Shown: in pieces, positions 52,073 through 61,266 of the stretch
How the letters are laid out: every line of letters begins with the position of its first letter
Numbering within the stretch: position 1 is the first letter of the stretch
NCBI RefSeq assembly: GCF_024172095.1
Contig: NZ_JAMZDX010000005.1
Location: forward strand, 741,503 to 805,502
DNA length: 64,000 bases
Reading direction: 5' to 3'
From: Kitasatospora cinereorecta
Lineage (GTDB): Bacteria; Actinomycetota; Actinomycetes; Streptomycetales; Streptomycetaceae
Notes under the pieces: generated by a model
What the model was told of the DNA's origin: nothing
Databases searched by the model: none
The model's input: only the letters and a program-made list of their open reading frames with translations
Made by a program: the position numbers and the translations under genes

Positions 52073-54226
52073 TCAGGACGCCGGCTGGATGGTCCAGTTC
52101 TGGTAGCCGGCATTGGTGGTGCCGGGCTGCTGCAGCTCCAGCAGCCAGCCGCCGTAGTACCAGCGGTTGCTGCTGCCGAGGACCAGCGAGGAGCCCTTGG
52201 CGGTGAGGCGGTAGCCGCTGCCGTCCGCGGAGACCTTCCACTGCTGGCTGTCGGCGGTGCCGCAGGTCTGCTGCATCACGTACTGGCCGCGCACCGGCTC
52301 GCCGCCGATCTGCAGGCACTTGCCGGAGCGGACCGACTTGATCCGCAGGTAGCCGTCGCCGGCGTCCTCGAACTGCCACTGCTGGTTGGCGTACCCGGTG
52401 CGCTGGTAGCCGATCAGCACGGCGCCGTCACGGGTGGAGCCGCCCCACATGTCGGCGGCCTGGCCGGTCAGGGTGTTGGTCATCAGGTACGGGGTGCCCG
52501 GCTTGGTCGGACCGGCCGAGGCGGGGGTCTTGAAGGTGGCGGTGCGGCCCGGCTTGGAGGCCTTGCCGTCGGCGCCGTGCACCACGATGGCGAGCTTGTA
52601 CTGGTTGTCCGGCTGCAGTCCGACGATGCGCACCACGGTGGCGCGGACGGTGGCCAGCGAGCGGCCGTTGAAGATCAGCTCGTAGCCGGTCGCACCCGCG
52701 GTCTGCTTCCAGCTGACCACCACCGAGTTCGGGGTGAGCTGGCCGACCGTCACGTCCGGACCGGTGGTCGGGGTGGAGCCGGTCGCGGTCGGGCTCGGGG
52801 TCGGGGTGGCCGACTGGGTCGGGCTGGGCGACGCCGAGTTGGTCGGGGTGGGGGTCGGGGTCGGGGTGGAGCCCGTCGGCGTCGGCTTCGGGGTCGGCGT
52901 CGGGGTGGGGGTCGGCGTCGGGTTCGGGTTCGGGTTGCTGCCGTTGCCGTTGATCAGGAACTGGTTGTCCGCGACGTTCCAGTGCGTGGTCAGGTAACTA
53001 CCCGCCTTGGGGGCGGTGTTGTAGTAGTCGTCGTGGTTGCAGTCCAGCCGGTCGTCGTGGCTGCGGTCCGGGCAGTGGATCTGCATCTGCGGGTAGTACG
53101 GGGTGTCCGAGTAGCACATGATGTCCCACTCGTCGACGCAGTGGCCGCCCTTGCTGCTGTTCGGCGCGCTGTTGTTGACCGCGCCGAGGTTGTGGCCGAG
53201 CTCGTGCGCGGCGGTCGAGCCGCTCCAGCAGCCGGAGTCGGTCCGGCCGTACGAGGGGCCGAAGTTGCTCAGGTTGTTCTGGGTCGGGCGCTCGTCGCCG
53301 GCGAAGGTGCCGATGCCGCAGTAGACCTGCGCGTCGGCGAAGACCATGTACTTGCGGTCCTTGCGCTGGTAGCCCTGCTTGGCCAGCGCGTCGTTCATCG
53401 CGCCGAACTCCTGCAGCGCGGCGGCCGGGACCTCGACGTTCAGCACCGAGACGGTGCAGTCGGGCTGGGTGACGTAGCGGACGTGCCGGACGCCGCCGGT
53501 CTCCTGTGCGGAGGCGTTGTAGATGACGTCGGTGTCCGCGGCCCACTTCTGGAACGAGGGCAGGTACTGCGCGAAGCGGTCCTGGCCGGGCCCGTGGACG
53601 TACATCACCTGGACGCGGTTGCCGGTGGAGCCGTCGCCGTCGCAGACGACCGTGCTGCCGGCGGCGGCCGCGGCCTCGGCGGGGGCCTGGGCGGCGCCGG
53701 CGGCGGCCGGGCTCGCGGCGGCGAGCGCGGTGCCGCTCTGGGCGTCCACGACGACGGGGACGTCCTTCACCAGGTCGGCGGCGGCCGGCTCCTGGGTGTC
53801 ACTGCCCTGCAGCACCGGCGCCTTGTCGGCGGCGGCCACGGCGGGCTCGGTGTTCTTGTGGATGTCGACGCCCTTGGGCGGCGAGTCCGGACCGTGGGTG
53901 CACAGCCCCGCCTCGGACACCTTGAACACACCCACGCAGCGGTCGCCGCCGGCCGCGACGGTCAGGCCGGAGTAGACCATGCCCTTGGACGGGTCGCTGT
54001 CGGGTATCCGGGTGATCGGGGTCGGCGCCTCCTTGTGCTGCGGTCCGGCAGCCGGCGTCGGCACGGCGTCCTGCGCGGCCACCGTGGCGGGCGGCGGCAT
54101 CAGCGCGTCTGCCACCACGCCGAATCCGACCGCGCTGGCAACCAGTCCGGCCGCCACCGATGTAACGGTGATGAACAGGGTGCGGCTGTTCCGACGTCGG
54201 TGTGACGTCGCCTTCCTGCGTCCCAT
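52073..54226 (-). CDS. Secreted zinc metalloprotease with FN3 and ricin-type lectin domains
   Basis: The 717-residue product has a basic start and one hydrophobic helix (about 16-38), so it is exported. A metzincin-like protease domain holds the zinc motif HELGHNLGAVN at 341-351 and the Met-turn-like block DEWDIMCYSD. A Thr/Pro-rich linker (about 430-485) follows, then an FN3-like domain (VTVGQLTPNSVVVSWK onward). A C-terminal ricin B-like lectin domain has QQWQFEDAGDGYLRIKS and QWKVSADGSGYR repeats. The role is probably extracellular protein or glycoprotein turnover. The ATG at 54226 has GAGGAG six bases upstream. The third zinc-ligand position is Asn and not His. Confidence 0.85.
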   Translation of the reverse strand: MGRRKATSHRRRNSRTLFITVTSVAAGLVASAVGFGVVADALMPPPATVAAQDAVPTPAAGPQHKEAPTPITRIPDSDPSKGMVYSGLTVAAGGDRCVGVFKVSEAGLCTHGPDSPPKGVDIHKNTEPAVAAADKAPVLQGSDTQEPAAADLVKDVPVVVDAQSGTALAAASPAAAGAAQAPAEAAAAAGSTVVCDGDGSTGNRVQVMYVHGPGQDRFAQYLPSFQKWAADTDVIYNASAQETGGVRHVRYVTQPDCTVSVLNVEVPAAALQEFGAMNDALAKQGYQRKDRKYMVFADAQVYCGIGTFAGDERPTQNNLSNFGPSYGRTDSGCWSGSTAAHELGHNLGAVNNSAPNSSKGGHCVDEWDIMCYSDTPYYPQMQIHCPDRSHDDRLDCNHDDYYNTAPKAGSYLTTHWNVADNQFLINGNGSNPNPNPTPTPTPTPTPKPTPTGSTPTPTPTPTNSASPSPTQSATPTPSPTATGSTPTTGPDVTVGQLTPNSVVVSWKQTAGATGYELIFNGRSLATVRATVVRIVGLQPDNQYKLAIVVHGADGKASKPGRTATFKTPASAGPTKPGTPYLMTNTLTGQAADMWGGSTRDGAVLIGYQRTGYANQQWQFEDAGDGYLRIKSVRSGKCLQIGGEPVRGQYVMQQTCGTADSQQWKVSADGSGYRLTAKGSSLVLGSSNRWYYGGWLLELQQPGTTNAGYQNWTIQPAS
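52766..52939 (-). repeat. Thr/Pro-rich linker encoded by short tandem repeats
   Basis: A low-complexity stretch encodes PTPTPTPTPTP, then KPTPTGSTPTPTPTPTNSASPSPTQ. It links the metalloprotease and FN3 domains. The repeats are variable in length and slippage-prone. Boundaries are approximate. Confidence 0.7.
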
Positions 54227-54307
54227 GTGCGTCTCCTCGTCGGCCCTCTGGGGTCGGGTTGGGTTGGCCGACACATGGGAGACCCCCACGCGGGGTAGGG
54301 ATAACAG

Positions 54308-54320
54308 TTTTTCGGAAAAA
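54308..54320. promoter_or_regulatory. AT-rich palindrome upstream of the metalloprotease
   Basis: TTTTTC at 54308-54313 and GAAAAA at 54315-54320 make a 6-base inverted repeat with a single central base. It is markedly AT-rich against its surroundings and lies about 82 bases before the metalloprotease start. It could be an operator or a promoter element. No known box matches. Confidence 0.32.
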
Positions 54321-54343
54321 AGTTTGATACCCGCTCACAGGAA

Positions 54344-54387
54344 CGCCCCCGCGGCCTCGCCACACCGGTGGCGAGGCCGCGGGGGCG
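54344..54387 (-). terminator. Terminator after dnaE
   Basis: The perfect 20-base arms at 54344-54363 and 54368-54387 enclose a 4-base loop (ACCG), 60 bases past the dnaE stop on the minus strand. Confidence 0.76.
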
Positions 54388-54447
54388 GCGGGTCCTGATA
54401 CCGGATCAGCCCAGGTCAGGGCTGATTCGATGCGGTGTCGGCGCGGG

Positions 54448-57400
54448 TCAGCCGGACAGGCAGCTGGGGCCGAGCAACTGCTTGAGGTCACCGAACAGCG
54501 CCGGGTCGGACTTCACCCGGTGCCGGTCGAGGCGCAGCACCACGGTCTTGGTCCGGCCGCGCAGGTGGACGTGGACCTCGGTGGTGCCCTTGTGGTGGGT
54601 GAGCACCTCGCCGAGCCGCGCCACCAGCGGCGGGGTCAGCTTGTTGTCGGGCACGGTGATGACGATCGGCAGCTGGGCGCCGACGTTGGAGAGGTCCGGG
54701 ACGGACAGCTCCATGCCCATCAGCCGCGGCACGTCCTCCCGCTTGTCCAGCTTGCCGCGGACGAACACCACCGCATCCTCGACCAGTTGGGAGGAGACCA
54801 GCTGGTAGCTGGCCGGGAAGAACATGCAGTCGATGGAGCCGGCCAGGTCCTCGACGGTGGCGATCGCCCAGGCGTTGCCCTGCTTGGTCATCTTGCGCTG
54901 CAGGCCCGAGATGATGCCGCCGATGGTGACGATGGCACCGTCCGGCCGCTCCGCCAGGTCGGCGACCGCGCAGTCCGCCTTGTCGGCGAGCACGTGCTCG
55001 ATGCCGTGCAGCGGGTGCGAGGAGACGTACAGGCCGAGCATCTCCCGCTCCTGGGTGAGCAGGAAGGACTTCTCCCACTCCTCCTCGGAGAACACCACGT
55101 CCAGCCCGAAGCCCGGCTCGTCACTGGCGGTGTCGCCGCCGAACAGGTCGAACTGGCCCTCCGCCTCCTTGCGCTTGACCCCGACCACGTTGTCGATCAT
55201 CGGCTCGAACTGCGCGGTCAGGCCCTTGCGGGTGTGCCCGAGCGAGTCGAACGCGCCCGCCTTGATGAGGGATTCGACGGTCCGCTTGTTGCAGACCACC
55301 GACTCCACCTTGTCCAGGAAGTCCGGGAAGGAGGCGAACTTCCCCTTCGCCTTGCGGGTGCGGATCATCGAGTCGACCACCGGCCCGCCGACGTTGCGGA
55401 TCGCGGTCAGGCCGAACCGGACGGTGTCGTTGCCGTGCGGGGTGAAGTCCGCGTCCGACTCGTTGACGTCCGGCGGCAGCACGCTGATGCCCATCTTGCG
55501 GGCCTCGTTGAGGTAGACCGCGGACTTGTCCTTGTCGTCCTTGACCGAGGTCAGCAGGCCGGACATGTACTCGGCCGGGTAGTTGGCCTTGAGGTACGCC
55601 GTCCAGTACGAGACCAGCCCGTAGCCGGCGGTGTGGGCTTTGTTGAACGCGTAGCCGGAGAAGGGGACCAGGACGTCCCACACCGCCTGGATCGCGGCGT
55701 CGGAGTAGCCGTGCTCGCGGCAGCCCTTCTGGAAGGGGACGAACTCCGCCTCCAGGATCTCCTTCTTCTTCTTGCCCATCGCACGGCGCAGCAGGTCGGC
55801 CTGGCCGAGCGAGTAGCCGGCCAGGATCTGCGCAGCCTTCTGGACCTGCTCCTGATAGACGATCAGGCCGTACGTCGGCTTGAGGATCTCCTCCAGGGGC
55901 TTCTCCAGCTCCGGGTGGATCGGCGTGATCTCCTGCTGGCCGTTCTTGCGCAGGGCGTAGTTGGTGTGCGAGTTGACGCCCATCGGGCCCGGTCGGTACA
56001 GCGCGAGAACGGCGGAGATGTCCTCGAAGTTGTCGGGCTTCATCAGGCGCAGCAGCGAGCGCATCGGCCCGCCGTCGAGCTGGAAGACGCCCAGCGTGTC
56101 ACCGCGGGCCAGGAGTTCGTAGGTGGGCTTGTCGTCCAGGGGCAGATCAAGCAGGTTGATCTTGATGCCCTTGTTCTTCTCGATCGCCTTGACGGCGTCG
56201 TCCATGATCGTCAGGTTGCGCAGGCCGAGGAAGTCCATCTTGAGAAGGCCGAGGCCCTCACAGGTGGGGTAGTCGAACTGCGTGATGGTGACGCCGTCGG
56301 TGTGCCGGGTCCAGACCGGGATGTGGTCGGTCAGCGGCTCGGCGGACATGATGACGCCGGCCGCGTGCACACCGGGCTGGCGGATCAGGCCCTCGATGCC
56401 GCGCGCGGTGTCGATGACCTTCTTGACGTCCGGGTCGGTCTCGTACAGCCCGCGGATCTCGCCCGCCTCGCTGTACCGCGGGTGGCTGGAGTCGGTGATG
56501 CCCGACAGCGGAATGCCCTTGCCCATCACGTCCGGCGGCATCGCCTTGGTGATCCGGTCGCCCATCGCGTACGGGTAGCCGAGGACCCGGGAGGAGTCCT
56601 TGATGGCGGCCTTCGCCTTGATGGTGCCGTACGTGACGATCATGGCGACCTTGTCGGATCCCCACTTGTCCGTCACGTACCGGATCACGTCACCGCGCCG
56701 GCGCTCGTCGAAGTCGATGTCGACATCGGGCATCGAGATGCGCTCGGGGTTGAGGAAGCGCTCGAAGATCAGACCGTGCGGGATCGGGTCGAGGTCGGTG
56801 ATGCCCATGGCGTACGCCACCAGCGAGCCGGCCGCCGAACCACGGCCCGGACCCACCGCGATGCCCTGGCTCTTCGCCCACATGATGAAGTCGGCGACCA
56901 CGAGGAAGTACGCCGGGAACCCCATCTGGATGATGGTGTCCATCTCGTACTCGGCGAGCTTCTTGTGCTCCTCGTCGTAGCCCTCCGGGAAGCGCCAGTC
57001 CATGCCCTCCCAGACCTTGGACTTGAAGAAGTCCGACTCGGACTCGAAGCCCTCCGGGATCGGGAAGCGCGGCATCAGGTTCTTGAACTCGAACATGCCG
57101 CTCGTGTCGACCCGCTCGGCGACCAGCAACTGGCTGTTGCGGCAGCCCTCCTGCCAGACGTCGGAGGTGTCCAGGCCGTACATCTCCGCGGCGGACTTGA
57201 TGTAGTAGCCGGTTCCGTCGAACCGGAAGCGGTCCGGGTCGGAGAGGTTCTTGCCGGTCTGCACGCACAGCAGCAGGTCGTGGGCGCCGGCGTCGCCCTC
57301 GGTGGTGTAGTGCGAGTCGTTGGTGACCACCGGCGGGATCTTCAGCTTCTTGCTGATCTCGATCAGGCCGTCGCGGACCCGGGTCTCGATGTCGAGGCCG

Positions 57401-57981
57401 TGGTCCATCAGCTCCAGGAAGTAGTTCTCCTTGCCGAAGATGTCCTGGTACTCGCCGGCCGAGCGGACCGCCTCGTCGAACTGGCCGAGCCGCAACCGCG
57501 TCTGCACCTCGCCGGACGGGCAGCCGGTGGTCGCCATCAGGCCGGCCGCGTGCTCGGCGATGATCTCCTTGTCCATCCGCGGCCACTTCACCAGCCAGCC
57601 CTCGGCGTACGAGCGCGAGGTCAGCTTGAAGAGGTTGTGCAGGCCCTCCTTGTTCCGGGCCCAGATCGTCTTGTGGGTGTAGGCACCCGACGCCGAGACG
57701 TCGTCCTTCTTCTGGTGCGGCTGGCCCCACAGGATGCGTTTGGTGTTGGAGCGCGACTCCGGCGCCACGTACGCCTCGATGCCGATCACCGGGGTGATGC
57801 CGGCCGCGGTCGCCTGCTTGTGGAACTCCGCCGCGCCGTACATGTTGCCGTGGTCGGTCATCGCGACATGGGTCTGGCCGAGCCGCTCGACCTCCTTGAA
57901 GAGCTGCTTCAGCCGGGCTGCACCGTCCAGCATCGAGTACTCGGTGTGGACGTGCAGATGCGCGTACGGCTGGTCGCTCAA
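54448..57981 (-). CDS. dnaE: DNA polymerase III subunit alpha
   Basis: DnaE is the catalytic subunit of the replicative DNA polymerase. The 1177-residue product begins with a PHP domain (HLHVHTEYSMLDGA, with H8, H10 and H12). The polymerase core carries the catalytic Asp residues in SMPDVDIDFDERRR and the GPGRGSAAGSLV block. The remaining part holds the beta-binding and OB-fold regions expected for DnaE1. It starts with TTG at 57981 (LSDQPYAHLHV), with GGAGG seven bases upstream; TTG starts are uncommon but fit here. It is the only gene on the minus strand between a plus-strand membrane gene and the terminator. No other replication gene is adjacent. Confidence 0.96.
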   Translation of the reverse strand: MSDQPYAHLHVHTEYSMLDGAARLKQLFKEVERLGQTHVAMTDHGNMYGAAEFHKQATAAGITPVIGIEAYVAPESRSNTKRILWGQPHQKKDDVSASGAYTHKTIWARNKEGLHNLFKLTSRSYAEGWLVKWPRMDKEIIAEHAAGLMATTGCPSGEVQTRLRLGQFDEAVRSAGEYQDIFGKENYFLELMDHGLDIETRVRDGLIEISKKLKIPPVVTNDSHYTTEGDAGAHDLLLCVQTGKNLSDPDRFRFDGTGYYIKSAAEMYGLDTSDVWQEGCRNSQLLVAERVDTSGMFEFKNLMPRFPIPEGFESESDFFKSKVWEGMDWRFPEGYDEEHKKLAEYEMDTIIQMGFPAYFLVVADFIMWAKSQGIAVGPGRGSAAGSLVAYAMGITDLDPIPHGLIFERFLNPERISMPDVDIDFDERRRGDVIRYVTDKWGSDKVAMIVTYGTIKAKAAIKDSSRVLGYPYAMGDRITKAMPPDVMGKGIPLSGITDSSHPRYSEAGEIRGLYETDPDVKKVIDTARGIEGLIRQPGVHAAGVIMSAEPLTDHIPVWTRHTDGVTITQFDYPTCEGLGLLKMDFLGLRNLTIMDDAVKAIEKNKGIKINLLDLPLDDKPTYELLARGDTLGVFQLDGGPMRSLLRLMKPDNFEDISAVLALYRPGPMGVNSHTNYALRKNGQQEITPIHPELEKPLEEILKPTYGLIVYQEQVQKAAQILAGYSLGQADLLRRAMGKKKKEILEAEFVPFQKGCREHGYSDAAIQAVWDVLVPFSGYAFNKAHTAGYGLVSYWTAYLKANYPAEYMSGLLTSVKDDKDKSAVYLNEARKMGISVLPPDVNESDADFTPHGNDTVRFGLTAIRNVGGPVVDSMIRTRKAKGKFASFPDFLDKVESVVCNKRTVESLIKAGAFDSLGHTRKGLTAQFEPMIDNVVGVKRKEAEGQFDLFGGDTASDEPGFGLDVVFSEEEWEKSFLLTQEREMLGLYVSSHPLHGIEHVLADKADCAVADLAERPDGAIVTIGGIISGLQRKMTKQGNAWAIATVEDLAGSIDCMFFPASYQLVSSQLVEDAVVFVRGKLDKREDVPRLMGMELSVPDLSNVGAQLPIVITVPDNKLTPPLVARLGEVLTHHKGTTEVHVHLRGRTKTVVLRLDRHRVKSDPALFGDLKQLLGPSCLSG

Positions 57982-58074
57982 GGCGGGGCCTCCGGGGTCC
58001 GGGTTCGGGCTGAAACACGTAAGGCCCGAGCCACCACCAGGGCTCGGACCACGGCTTCCGGGATCGCGGGAACG

Positions 58075-58080
58075 AGTCTA
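58075..58080 (-). promoter_or_regulatory. -10-like box of dnaE
   Basis: On the minus strand TAGACT at 58080-58075 is a good -10 hexamer. It would give a transcript starting near 58068 with a leader of about 87 bases. No convincing -35 is seen. Confidence 0.3.
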
Positions 58081-58249
58081 GTCCCCCGTCCCGACTGCCA
58101 CGGGAGGCGCCACCGATCCCTCTCGAACGCTCACGTTCGGACACCCCTCGCCACCCGGCGGTCACGCCACGGTACCCGCCGCACCGGTTCCCGGCGCACC
58201 CGCCGAGGCGCTAACCTCGGCGCGACACCGGACCGGGAGGGGCACGACG

Positions 58250-59041
58250 ATGGCGTACGGGGCAGCGCCGGCTGGCGCACAGCCGAACAGGGGCAGCGGC
58301 GGGGCGGACGGCGGCGGAGGCGGTCTGATCGCCATCGCGGTGCTGCTGCTCGTCGAGGTGCTGATCGAACTCGCCACCCTCGGCTACGACCTCTCCCAGG
58401 CCGGCGCCGGGTACCTGCTCGACGCGCTCGGCTTCTCCTACTCCCACTTCGTCGACGCGCCGGTCGGCTTCTTCGGCTACGACACCGCCCTGACCGTCGC
58501 CCTGCTCGCCCTCGTCGTCGGCGCCTTCAACCGCGGCCGCTGGGTCCGCCCCGCCGCGGTCGTCCTGCTCGCCACCAACGCGTACGGCTCCGCCGCCCAG
58601 CTGATCAACCAGCTCACCGGCGCCCACAGCCGCGACACCTTCGCCGAGCCCTTCGGCCATCTGCTGCTCAACCTCGGGCTGATCGCCGGCATCGTGATCG
58701 CGATCGCCGTCGCTGCGATCGTCGGCGCCACCCGCACCCCGCGGCCCGCGGCCGCGTTCCCGGGCTACCTGCCGCCGCAGGGCTACCCGTACGGCGGCGG
58801 CGCGGTGCCTCATGGCGCGGTGCCGGGCACCCCGGTGTTCGGCGGCCCTGCCGTCGGCGGACCGGTGCCGGGCGCCGCCGCGCCGCAGGGCTACCCGCCG
58901 GTCCCGCCGCCGGCCGCCCCCGCTGCACCCCCGGCCTACGGCTCGGTCCCCACGCCGCCCGCAGCCCCGCACTCCGCACCCGCACCCGCCGACGCCCCGC
59001 CGGCCTACCCGTCGGCCCCGCCGGCCCCGCCCGCCTCCTGA
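58250..59041 (+). CDS. Membrane protein with Pro-rich C-terminal tail
   Basis: The 263-residue product has a Gly-rich start (GSGGADGGGGG), a hydrophobic helix at about 24-45, two more at about 78-92 and 101-115, and a fourth at 140-162. The last 95 residues are a Pro/Ala/Gly/Tyr-rich cytoplasmic or extracellular tail with repeats such as PPQGYP and PAPPAY. I do not recognise the family. The ATG at 58250 has GGGAGG upstream. It diverges from dnaE and precedes the lipid kinase pair on the plus strand. Confidence 0.68.
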   Translation: MAYGAAPAGAQPNRGSGGADGGGGGLIAIAVLLLVEVLIELATLGYDLSQAGAGYLLDALGFSYSHFVDAPVGFFGYDTALTVALLALVVGAFNRGRWVRPAAVVLLATNAYGSAAQLINQLTGAHSRDTFAEPFGHLLLNLGLIAGIVIAIAVAAIVGATRTPRPAAAFPGYLPPQGYPYGGGAVPHGAVPGTPVFGGPAVGGPVPGAAAPQGYPPVPPPAAPAAPPAYGSVPTPPAAPHSAPAPADAPPAYPSAPPAPPAS

Positions 59042-59144
59042 GGCCCGGCCCCTCGCCCCTGGGCCGTCCGAGTGGGGCAGCGCGGGAAGCGGGATGACTT
59101 CTCCGACCGCGGGGCATGAGGTGGACGTGGGAGGGAGGACCACG

Positions 59145-60518
59145 ATGACCACGTCCGCCCGGGGTTCCGCCGCGTCGGCCCGCCGCCTCGCCCGGTTGGC
59201 CCTGCTCTGCGCGCTGGCGGCCCTGGTGGTGCTGATCGCCGGCGCAGGCCTGCGAAGCCCGCTGGTCGTCCTGGCGGGCCTGGCCGCGGTCGTCCTCGCG
59301 GCGATCGGCGTCTGGTGGATCCTCGCCCACCGCGGCCCGATCCGGCTGCTCGGCTTCCTGCTCGCCGTCGGCGCGCCGATCGGCGTGATCGTGCTCTACG
59401 CCGGCGGCGACCTGTGGCCGGAAGTCCTGGCCTCGATGGCCCTGTGGGGCGGCGGGCTCGCCTGCGCCCGCCAGGCCCTGCGCCACGACACCCGGCCGAG
59501 GCCGCCGCGGATCAGGCCGAGCACTCCCCCGCAGCGTCCGGCGCTGATCATGAACCCGAAGTCCGGCGGCGGCAAGGTCGAGAAATTCGACCTGGTGGCG
59601 AAGGCCGAGGCGCTGGGTGCCCGGGTCATCCTGCTCGACACCTCCACCCACCAGGACGTCACCACCCTCGCCCGCCAGGCGCTCGCCGACGGGGCCGACC
59701 TGCTCGGCGTGGCCGGCGGCGACGGCACCCAGGCGCTGGTCGCCGCGGTCGCGGCCGAGCACGGGGTGCCGTTCATGGTGATCGCGGCCGGCACCCGCAA
59801 CCACTTCGCGATGGACCTCGGACTGGACCGCGCCGACCCGTCCCGCTCGCTCGACGCCCTCACCGACGGCGTCGAACTGCGGATCGACCTCGGCGAGGTG
59901 GCCGGGCGCCCGTTCGTCAACCTCGTCTCGTTCGGCCCGTACGCCGAGATCGTCCAGAAGCCCGAGTACCGCGACGCCAAGGCGGCCACCGCCCTGGCCG
60001 AACTGCCCGACCTGCTGCTGGGCTACACCGGCGCCCGGCTGTCCGCCGAGGCGGACGGCACCCCGCTGGGCGACCCGCAGGCGCTGCTGGTCAGCAACAA
60101 CCCGTACGCGATGGCCGACCTGCTGGCGGCGGGCCGCCGGCCCAGGCTCGACGGCGGGGTGCTGGGCGTGGTGGGCCTGAAGGTGACCGGCGCGGCCCAG
60201 GCCGCGGACCTGGCCCTGCGCGGCGAACGGTCGGACAGCGTCCGCACCATGACCGCCCACGAGGTGGTGGTGACGGCCGACGGCGACACCGTCGCGGCGG
60301 GCGTCGACGGCGAGGCGCTCACCCTGGACACCCCCGTCCGGTGCACGATCAGGCCCGGCGCCCTGCGGATCCGCGTCCCGCGCAACCGCCCGGGCGTCCC
60401 GCCCGCCCCGCCGACCATGGACTGGCGCCGGATCCGCCGGCTCGCCTTCGGACACGACGACGCCAGCGACGACAGCAGCGAATCCGACACCGCGACGCAG
60501 CGAGGAGCGACCGGGTGA
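59145..60518 (+). CDS. Diacylglycerol kinase family lipid kinase with N-terminal membrane helices
   Basis: The 457-residue product has three hydrophobic helices at about 20-38, 40-58 and 65-85, then a DAGK catalytic domain (about 130-425). The nucleotide loop is in LIMNPKSGGGKVEKF, the kinase core has LLGVAGGDGTQALVA (GGDGT motif), and IAAGTRNHFA is the conserved Asn block. YegS/Dgk-type enzymes phosphorylate lipid substrates. The membrane anchor distinguishes it from soluble YegS. Its stop overlaps the PAP2 gene start by four bases, so kinase and phosphatase are coupled. The ATG at 59145 has GGAGGA upstream. Confidence 0.87.
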   Translation: MTTSARGSAASARRLARLALLCALAALVVLIAGAGLRSPLVVLAGLAAVVLAAIGVWWILAHRGPIRLLGFLLAVGAPIGVIVLYAGGDLWPEVLASMALWGGGLACARQALRHDTRPRPPRIRPSTPPQRPALIMNPKSGGGKVEKFDLVAKAEALGARVILLDTSTHQDVTTLARQALADGADLLGVAGGDGTQALVAAVAAEHGVPFMVIAAGTRNHFAMDLGLDRADPSRSLDALTDGVELRIDLGEVAGRPFVNLVSFGPYAEIVQKPEYRDAKAATALAELPDLLLGYTGARLSAEADGTPLGDPQALLVSNNPYAMADLLAAGRRPRLDGGVLGVVGLKVTGAAQAADLALRGERSDSVRTMTAHEVVVTADGDTVAAGVDGEALTLDTPVRCTIRPGALRIRVPRNRPGVPPAPPTMDWRRIRRLAFGHDDASDDSSESDTATQRGATG

Positions 60519-61087
60519 TCACCAAGGTGCAGTCAGCCGTCCAGGAGATGGACGCCGTCGACCGGGCCCTGTACGCCGCGATCGCCACCGTCCCCACCCC
60601 GACGCTGGACGCCGGCCTGCGCCGCCTCTCCACGGCCGCCAACCACTCCAAGATCTCCTTCGCCCTGGCCGGACTCCTCGCCCTGCGCCCCGGCGCCCCC
60701 CGCCGCGCCGCCCTCGTCGGGGTGGCCGCCATCGCCACCGCCTCGGCCGCCGCCAACCTCGCCGGCAAGGCCCTGGCCCGCCGCCCCCGACCGGACCGCG
60801 ACGCCGCCAACGTCCCGTACGCCCGGCACGTCCGCATGCCCGTCTCCGCCTCCTTCCCGTCCGGGCACACCGCCTCCGCCTTCGCCTTCGCCACCGCCGT
60901 CGGCACCGTCCTCCCCTGGGCCTCCGCCCCGCTCGGCCTCCTCGCCGCCGCCGTCGGCTACTCCCGCGTCCACACCGGCGTCCACTACCCCGGCGACGTG
61001 GCCGCCGGCGCCGTCCTCGGCATGGCCAGCGCCGCCGCCGTCGCGGGAATCGGACGGTCTGCCCGGATCCGACCGACCGTCAGCTGA
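60515..61087 (+). CDS. PAP2 superfamily membrane phosphatase
   Basis: The 190-residue product shows the three PAP2 (acid phosphatase/lipid phosphatase) motifs in order: KALARRPRPDRD, SFPSGHTASAF and SRVHTGVHYPGD. About four hydrophobic segments surround them. Such enzymes remove phosphate from lipid phosphates or polyprenyl pyrophosphates. Its GTG start at 60515 overlaps the kinase stop (GTGA), so it is a partner acting on the same lipid pool, inferred from coupling. The substrate is unknown. Confidence 0.88.
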   Translation: MITKVQSAVQEMDAVDRALYAAIATVPTPTLDAGLRRLSTAANHSKISFALAGLLALRPGAPRRAALVGVAAIATASAAANLAGKALARRPRPDRDAANVPYARHVRMPVSASFPSGHTASAFAFATAVGTVLPWASAPLGLLAAAVGYSRVHTGVHYPGDVAAGAVLGMASAAAVAGIGRSARIRPTVS

Positions 61088-61190
61088 CTGTCCGACAAGC
61101 GAAAGTTCGCACCTGGCCAATCATTTGACGAACATTTTACTCGGCGCGCGAACAAGGGCGCGGTTTATGTCCCGAACTGAGTTGATCATG

Positions 61191-61247
61191 CCCACGTAGG
61201 GTCTCCCCTGCGGTCGCCATGACTGTCGCGACTGCATTTATCGACAT
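61191..61247 (+). promoter_or_regulatory. Promoter region of the second RHS gene, shared with the first
   Basis: CCCACG is followed at once by TAGGGT (61197-61202), then GTCGCCATGA, in the same order as upstream of the first RHS gene. The box lies about 64 bases before the start. The region before it (61088-61190) is AT-richer than its neighbours and otherwise without features. Confidence 0.45.
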
Positions 61248-61266
61248 ATCTCTGGGGGAGATGATC

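Noticed and set aside
52766..52939. Tandem repeats as a CRISPR or other repeat array
   Set aside because: The units are in frame and encode a Thr/Pro linker of the metalloprotease; there are no spacers.
58124..58139. Possible SOS (LexA) box CGAACG-CTCA-CGTTCG upstream of dnaE
   Set aside because: The actinobacterial LexA box needs GAAC and GTTC four bases apart; here they are six apart, so the match fails.
61261..61263. ATG as start of the second RHS gene
   Set aside because: The GGGGGAG ribosome site directly abuts this ATG, so the GTG six bases further gives proper spacing.
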